From NCBI RefSeq assembly GCF_043641075.1, contig NZ_JBHZRC010000001.1:1240001-1304000 (forward strand): DNA of 64,000 nucleotides, in the 5' to 3' direction. The notes under the pieces are model-generated. The model saw only the letters and a list, made by a program, of their open reading frames with translations, searched no databases and was not told the origin of the DNA. Each line of letters opens with the position of its first letter. The stretch's first letter is position 1. The translations under genes and the position numbers were made by a program. Positions 59,781-64,000 of this stretch are shown here, in pieces. Source of the DNA: Bacillus_BD oryzisoli_A. Its GTDB lineage: Bacteria; Bacillota; Bacilli; Bacillales; Cytobacillaceae.

Positions 59781-60673
59781 ACTGTATTACTTCCTTCCGT
59801 TTCCACTTTTCTCTCTTTTGGCATACGAATGGCATTCTCTAATGTTGGAACAGCTCCGATAATGGCTATCGCTTTTTGAATATCTTTTTCCTGCGGTAGG
59901 ACAAAAATGGCGACTCTTCCATCATCCAAATCTCTTTTGGCAAGCGGAACTAACGCTGGTGTGCCTGAATCCCTGTAGACACCCAATGCGGTAGAAACAT
60001 CATGAAGAATCGCCTGTCTTTGTCCTAAATTAGCAATCGTAGACCGTGAATTGAAATTTTTCGGTTTTAAAATAAAACCCATTCCATATCGAAGTACTTC
60101 CTCCTGCCTGGCAGGTAACCCAATGTTCATTATATAAATATTGTCCACGTAAAGCCCCGCTCCATCGAATCTTGGCTCAACATATGTAATATCTACAATG
60201 TCTTCAATCTTGCTTCCAGCCATTAATTTTCTTGAAATCAACAGCGAAATAAAGGCGACAATTAAACCAACCCAAATGTTAAATACTAAATAACCTAAAG
60301 TAGAGAGCAGCGAAGTGAAAATGACTAAATAGTTCCGGCTTTCAAAGGCAACGGCTATTCCTTCAATATAGGTTTTACCACGCGGAACCATTTCATAGCT
60401 GTCAAGCTCCGTTAATGTGTTTCGTTCCATATTGCGAACTTCACGGAATTGTGAAGCGGCTAAAGTTAAAAAGGTAATTGCAGCAAAATCCTCCTCCATT
60501 ATAGAAGGTACCGCCACCGTACCCAATCCTGCAGCAATGAATCCAAGTGCAATGTGGATTATTTTTCCATGCAAATAGGTCGGATACTGACGATAGTCTG
60601 TTCGAAGCATATAGATTCTCGTCAATGTTCCAACGGTCATACCTAAGATAATCGGGTAAGTATATTCATTCAT
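59777..60673 (-). CDS. yphB: YIEGIA-domain membrane protein (YphB/SeaA)
   Basis: A 298-residue membrane protein with the YIEGIA signature (GKTYIEGIAVAFESRNYLVI) and about four membrane segments in the first half, then a soluble half (DVSTALGVYRDSGTPALVPL, DDGRVAIFVLPQEKDIQKAI). In B. subtilis the gene at this place (yphB, renamed seaA) is linked with spore envelope assembly. It overlaps yphA upstream and the capping-subunit gene downstream, each by four bases, so all three are made together. Confidence 0.82.
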   Translation of the reverse strand: MNEYTYPIILGMTVGTLTRIYMLRTDYRQYPTYLHGKIIHIALGFIAAGLGTVAVPSIMEEDFAAITFLTLAASQFREVRNMERNTLTELDSYEMVPRGKTYIEGIAVAFESRNYLVIFTSLLSTLGYLVFNIWVGLIVAFISLLISRKLMAGSKIEDIVDITYVEPRFDGAGLYVDNIYIMNIGLPARQEEVLRYGMGFILKPKNFNSRSTIANLGQRQAILHDVSTALGVYRDSGTPALVPLAKRDLDDGRVAIFVLPQEKDIQKAIAIIGAVPTLENAIRMPKERKVETEGSNTV

Positions 60674-61278
60674 GTTAGTTTTTGTTTCTCCTTTTCTATA
60701 GAATGCATATTTCTTTCAAAATAACTCACAACAAATTCTAGCATGTTCCAGCCTACTAATAATGCTGCTGCCAAGGCCAATGCATCGAGTGCATATAATT
60801 CTGCAATCGGATATGAAAAGGAATAGCCCTTTAAGATAAAGGAATAAAGTATATCACTTTGAACCATTCCGAGCAGTACAGCAAGAATTCTTTGATGTTT
60901 ATCGGAATGCAGGAGGATTGCTACACAAGCAACAAGGATAGCTAAAAGCCATTCTCGTTTAATGACGATCCAGATTGGATCAAACAGCTCGAATAAAAGA
61001 AAGCAAACAGATGTCAGCATTAAGATAAAGGAAGAAACAAAAAAGTAAAGCAGTTTTTTGGTTGGTAAATGGGCTGCCCAGATGTAAATTGACAGCACAA
61101 TAAACAGCCCTGTCCCATTTATTTCATATCCCAATATGGTTATAGAAGCAGTTGAAAATATAATAGCTGTTAATATCCATGCTGAAAAAAGCAGGCGGTC
61201 AGGATGCGTTTTTGGATAAAAAAAGGTTGTAATAATCCATCCACACCAAAATAGCCAATAAAATAATAAACCATCCAT
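60670..61278 (-). CDS. yphA: YphA family membrane protein
   Basis: A 202-residue protein with six or more hydrophobic segments, matching YphA, which leads the yphA-yphB group in Bacillus. It begins MDGLLFYWLFWCGWII. Function unknown; its coupling to the YIEGIA gene suggests a part in the same spore-envelope process. The ATG at 61278 follows GGGGGTG; three codons upstream are open. Confidence 0.82.
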   Translation of the reverse strand: MDGLLFYWLFWCGWIITTFFYPKTHPDRLLFSAWILTAIIFSTASITILGYEINGTGLFIVLSIYIWAAHLPTKKLLYFFVSSFILMLTSVCFLLFELFDPIWIVIKREWLLAILVACVAILLHSDKHQRILAVLLGMVQSDILYSFILKGYSFSYPIAELYALDALALAAALLVGWNMLEFVVSYFERNMHSIEKEKQKLT

Positions 61279-61435
61279 TTTTTGCACCCCCTATCCTTTC
61301 CATTATGGCTAAAGTTGAACAACTTTAATCGTTTCTGTATTCGATTTCCCGCTATGCTATCGGAAAAGATTCATGTATACATGCATAATCCTAGAGACAT
61401 GTACCATCTTAAAGAGAGGAGGTGTCAATTACATT

Positions 61436-61579
61436 ATGGGAAGAGACCGTCAAGAGAAAAAATTAAAGAACAGTGGACGTGTTGAGTCTGATAGGGATCA
61501 AGCACTCCACTATCCTGGTGCAACAAAATTACAAAGTCCTGAAGAAGCAAGAAGATTGAACGACAATAAGGACCTATAA
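61436..61579 (+). CDS. ypzI: YpzI family small protein
   Basis: A 47-residue very hydrophilic protein (MGRDRQEKKLKNSGRVESD... YPGATKLQSPEEA), matching YpzI of B. subtilis, located likewise between yphA and fni. GGAGGTG lies 12 bases before the ATG at 61436. The gene is on the plus strand between two minus-strand genes. Function unknown. Its stop codon abuts the terminator stem. Confidence 0.85.
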   Translation: MGRDRQEKKLKNSGRVESDRDQALHYPGATKLQSPEEARRLNDNKDL

Positions 61580-61617
61580 AGAAAACAAGCTCCCATCAAT
61601 GGGAGCTTGTTTTCTTT
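61578..61617. terminator. bidirectional terminator between ypzI and fni
   Basis: An 18-bp perfect stem (61578-61595 with 61600-61617) around a TCAA loop. The fni stop codon lies in the loop (61596-61598), so part of the hairpin is coding sequence for fni. Confidence 0.88.
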
Positions 61618-62669
61618 ATAAATCTTTGATTATATTGTTTCGTATCAATATTGCGTTCCACAAGCCAATGATGGGTTTTTCCACTGATTACAAGCGGTGC
61701 GTTTTGTAAGTCAGAAATGGTTTTCGCTCCAACAGCCGTCATAATAAGAGCCAATTCTTCATGAAGAAGCTTCATTTCTTCGAACAATCCCTCAAGCCCC
61801 TCTTTAACCAATATTTTAAGGAAATAGCCTGCTATCCCAACTAGATTGGCTCCAAGAGCAATCGATTTAGCAATATCCAGGCTGGTTTGGATTCCGCCGG
61901 AACTGATAATATCAATGGAGGTTCCGCTATTTTTTGCTTCAGCAAGAGCTGCTGCAGTTGGGATTCCCCAATCGTTAAAAAAGCTGAGCATTCTCTGCCT
62001 CCGCTCGTTTTCAATTTTAGCAAAGTTTGTTCCGCCAAACCCGCCAACATCCACGGCCTTTACCCCAATGGAGGCAAGACTTTTTACAACAGTCTGGTTC
62101 ATGCCAAAACCAACTTCCTTGACGATTACAGGTAAGCCAATCCCCTTTACAATGGATTCAATCCGCTTGAGTGCACCGGTAAAATCCCGTTCTCCTTCTG
62201 GCATTGTCAGTTCCTGGATAACGTTTAGATGTATTTGAAGCATATTCGCTTCTATCATATCAACGGCTCTTTTAGCTTCTTCGACGGTTGCTTCACTGCC
62301 AAGATTTCCAATAATGATGCCCTTGGGATTTTCCTTTCGGACAATTGTGTAGGTTTTTTCCTCATCTGCATTTTTCAAGGCAGACATTTGTGAACCGACA
62401 GCCATAATCATCCCGAATTCCTTTGCAGCCACTGCCAAATCCCGATTAATTCGCATTGTTCTTTCACCGCCGCCGCCTGTCATAGCATTGATAAAAATTG
62501 GCGAACTTACAGTAAGTTCGCCAATTTTAGTATCCAATGAAATTTGACTGATTCCAGTATCAGGCAGACTTTGGTGAATAAAAACAATGTCGTCCAAACC
62601 GGTTACTCTTTCCTGCCCGGTCGTAAGGGCATGCTGAATATGATCCCATTTTCTTCTTGATCTGGACAA
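61596..62669 (-). CDS. fni: type 2 isopentenyl diphosphate isomerase
   Basis: A 357-residue FMN/NADPH-dependent enzyme that interconverts IPP and DMAPP for isoprenoids such as the menaquinone chain. INAMTGGGGERTMRINRDLA, HLNVIQELTMPEGERDF, VKEVGFGMNQ and SSGGIQTSLDIAKSIALGAN are family motifs. The start is TTG at 62669, after GGTGATATAAA. It lies 12 bases after ypfD. Confidence 0.94.
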   Translation of the reverse strand: MSRSRRKWDHIQHALTTGQERVTGLDDIVFIHQSLPDTGISQISLDTKIGELTVSSPIFINAMTGGGGERTMRINRDLAVAAKEFGMIMAVGSQMSALKNADEEKTYTIVRKENPKGIIIGNLGSEATVEEAKRAVDMIEANMLQIHLNVIQELTMPEGERDFTGALKRIESIVKGIGLPVIVKEVGFGMNQTVVKSLASIGVKAVDVGGFGGTNFAKIENERRQRMLSFFNDWGIPTAAALAEAKNSGTSIDIISSGGIQTSLDIAKSIALGANLVGIAGYFLKILVKEGLEGLFEEMKLLHEELALIMTAVGAKTISDLQNAPLVISGKTHHWLVERNIDTKQYNQRFIKKTSSH

Positions 62670-62681
62670 TTTATATCACCA

Positions 62682-63818
62682 TTATTTTTTCAGATTCTTT
62701 AACTGGTCACCAATCATATCACCTAATTGGAAACCTTTTGATTCTTCAGGAAGCTCATAATCAGTCACTTCCGCAACGTTTTCTTCTAATTCTTTAATGC
62801 TTAATGATAGACGCTGGTCTGCTTCGTTAACATCAAGGACTTTAACCTTTAGTTTCTCACCATCGCTTAATACTTCATGTGGTGAACCGATATGCTTATG
62901 GGAAATTTGTGAAATATGCACAAGCCCTTCCACACCAGGGAATACTTCAACAAATGCACCGTACGAAACAAGACGCTTCACTTCACCGTCTAAAATAGCT
63001 CCTTTCGGTGCTTTTTCAGCGATATTTGTCCAAGGTCCAGGCAATGTTTCTTTAATTGATAAGGAGATTCTTTCGTTGTCTTGATCAACACTCAATACTT
63101 TAACTTGAACCTTTTGTCCTTCCTCCACTACGTCTGATGGTTTCTCTACATGTTGATAGGATAATTGAGAAATATGAACAAGTCCATCAATACCGCCAAT
63201 ATCAACAAATGCACCAAAATCTGTAATTCTTTGTACAGTTCCTTCAAGCACTTGACCCGCCTGCAAAGAAGCTAATAACTGCTTCTTTTGTTTTCCTTTC
63301 TCTTCCTCTAATACAGCACGGTGGGATAGAATAATACGGTTTTTATCTTTATCAAGCTCAACAATTTTAAAAGTAAGTGTTCTCCCTTTATAGTCAGAAA
63401 AATCCTCTACGAAGTGTGATTCTACTAAAGAGGCTGGTACGAATCCGCGAACCCCAAGATCAACCACTAGTCCGCCTTTGACAACATCTTTAATTTCAGC
63501 TTCAAAAATTTCTCCTTTTTCAAACCTAACAACAAGCTGATCCCAGGCTTTTTCTGCATCTACTTTGCGTTTTGATAAAATTAAAGCCTCTTCTTCAACC
63601 TTTAATACTTGGAGATCAAGTGCATCACCTTCCGCTGCTACATCACTTGCTTTTTCGATATGAAGACTTGATAATTCACTGATTGGAATAATTCCATCGA
63701 GTTTACTTTCAGGAATTTCAACAATGACCTGTTTTTCTTCTACCTTTGTTACGATACCGCGAACAGTATCTCCAACCTCAAAATTCTTAACCTCTACTTG
63801 ATTCATTTCCTCTGACAT
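62682..63818 (-). CDS. ypfD: 30S ribosomal protein S1 homologue
   Basis: A 378-residue protein with four S1 RNA-binding domains (about 14-85, 103-168, 190-258 and 275-345). DFGAFVDIGGIDGLVHISQL and GAFVEVFPGVEGLVHISQI are the third and fourth. E. coli S1 has six; four is usual for Bacillus YpfD, which is not essential for translation there. GGAGGAATACAT precedes the ATG. The 182 bases upstream hold no visible gene. Confidence 0.93.
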   Translation of the reverse strand: MSEEMNQVEVKNFEVGDTVRGIVTKVEEKQVIVEIPESKLDGIIPISELSSLHIEKASDVAAEGDALDLQVLKVEEEALILSKRKVDAEKAWDQLVVRFEKGEIFEAEIKDVVKGGLVVDLGVRGFVPASLVESHFVEDFSDYKGRTLTFKIVELDKDKNRIILSHRAVLEEEKGKQKKQLLASLQAGQVLEGTVQRITDFGAFVDIGGIDGLVHISQLSYQHVEKPSDVVEEGQKVQVKVLSVDQDNERISLSIKETLPGPWTNIAEKAPKGAILDGEVKRLVSYGAFVEVFPGVEGLVHISQISHKHIGSPHEVLSDGEKLKVKVLDVNEADQRLSLSIKELEENVAEVTDYELPEESKGFQLGDMIGDQLKNLKK

Positions 63819-64000
63819 ATGTATTCCTCCTTAGTCCGCAGAACTTGCTTTAGAATATTATTTTTCATTTTTGCTATCTGTCATAAAGAAGCACAAAAAT
63901 TCCATCGAAAGAATTTTCAAAAAAAATCTCTTTTTATAAACTTCTTATAAATGACTCTTTTTGTCAAGCAAGATGAATTACGTATGGGCTGTGATGAGCT

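Noticed and set aside
1..64000. CRISPR arrays, insertion sequences, tRNA genes, toxin-antitoxin or defence islands
   Set aside because: I looked on both strands for evenly spaced direct repeats, transposase motifs, tRNA arms and known defence families and saw none.

Overview
The window is about 64 kb of a low-GC, endospore-forming Bacillaceae chromosome. Gene content and order follow the Bacillus subtilis block that runs from ypvA to ypfD. Spore genes (cotD, sspM, spoIVA, yppG, ypjB, the yphA/yphB group), a TRAP gene (mtrB), bacillithiol and menaquinone genes, and GAGGTG-type ribosome binding sites all point this way. Two GC-rich interspersed repeats and an hcp gene that I do not associate with B. 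subtilis suggest a Neobacillus/Bacillus relative rather than B. subtilis itself. The genus is an inference.

Layout. 1-5000: start of a DinG-like helicase gene (ypvA), a holin-like membrane protein, an rRNA methyltransferase (ypsC), rnpB, gpsB, ypsA, cotD, two repeat elements and a possible 31-residue membrane peptide. 5000-11000: the mrfAB (yprAB) DNA-repair pair, then a Crp/Fnr regulator facing a short-type hydroxylamine reductase gene (hcp) that has an FNR/CRP-like box upstream. 11000-17200: small sporulation genes (yppG, yppF, sspM, yppC), recU and ponA. 17200-25600: ypoC, nth, dnaD, asnS, aspB, ypmB, dinG. 25600-28000: panBCD behind a structured leader with an intrinsic terminator, matching the context of the Pan RNA motif. 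28000-33100: birA, cca, bshA, mgsA, dapB, ypjD. 33200-36500: ypjC, a YugP-like zinc protease, ypjB, ypjA. 36500-41200: qcrABC and ypiF, ypiB, ypiA. 41200-47800: aroA, tyrA, hisC, aroH, aroB, aroC. 47900-53700: cheR, ndk, hepT, menG, hepS, mtrB, folE, hbs. 54000-63800: spoIVA, yphF, yphE, gpsA, der, the YIEGIA gene group, ypzI, fni, ypfD.

How the genes work together. Most are housekeeping: aromatic amino-acid synthesis, menaquinone side chain and head group, the menaquinol:cytochrome c reductase, pantothenate, lysine/cell-wall precursors, translation and ribosome assembly, DNA repair, and spore envelope assembly. Nearly all lie on the minus strand and are packed into operons with intrinsic terminators.

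Differences from the B. subtilis order are the main points of interest. The six trp genes are missing between aroH and hisC although the regulator gene mtrB is kept. bshB1 is missing between bshA and mgsA. ypmA is missing between dinG and ypmB. A zinc-protease gene sits between ypjC and ypjB. hcp and a Crp/Fnr gene sit between mrfA and yppG. A 47-codon fragment with an intact ribosome binding site lies between aroA and ypiA. I found no tRNA genes, insertion sequences, prophage, CRISPR array or defence island, and no clearly undescribed multi-gene system.
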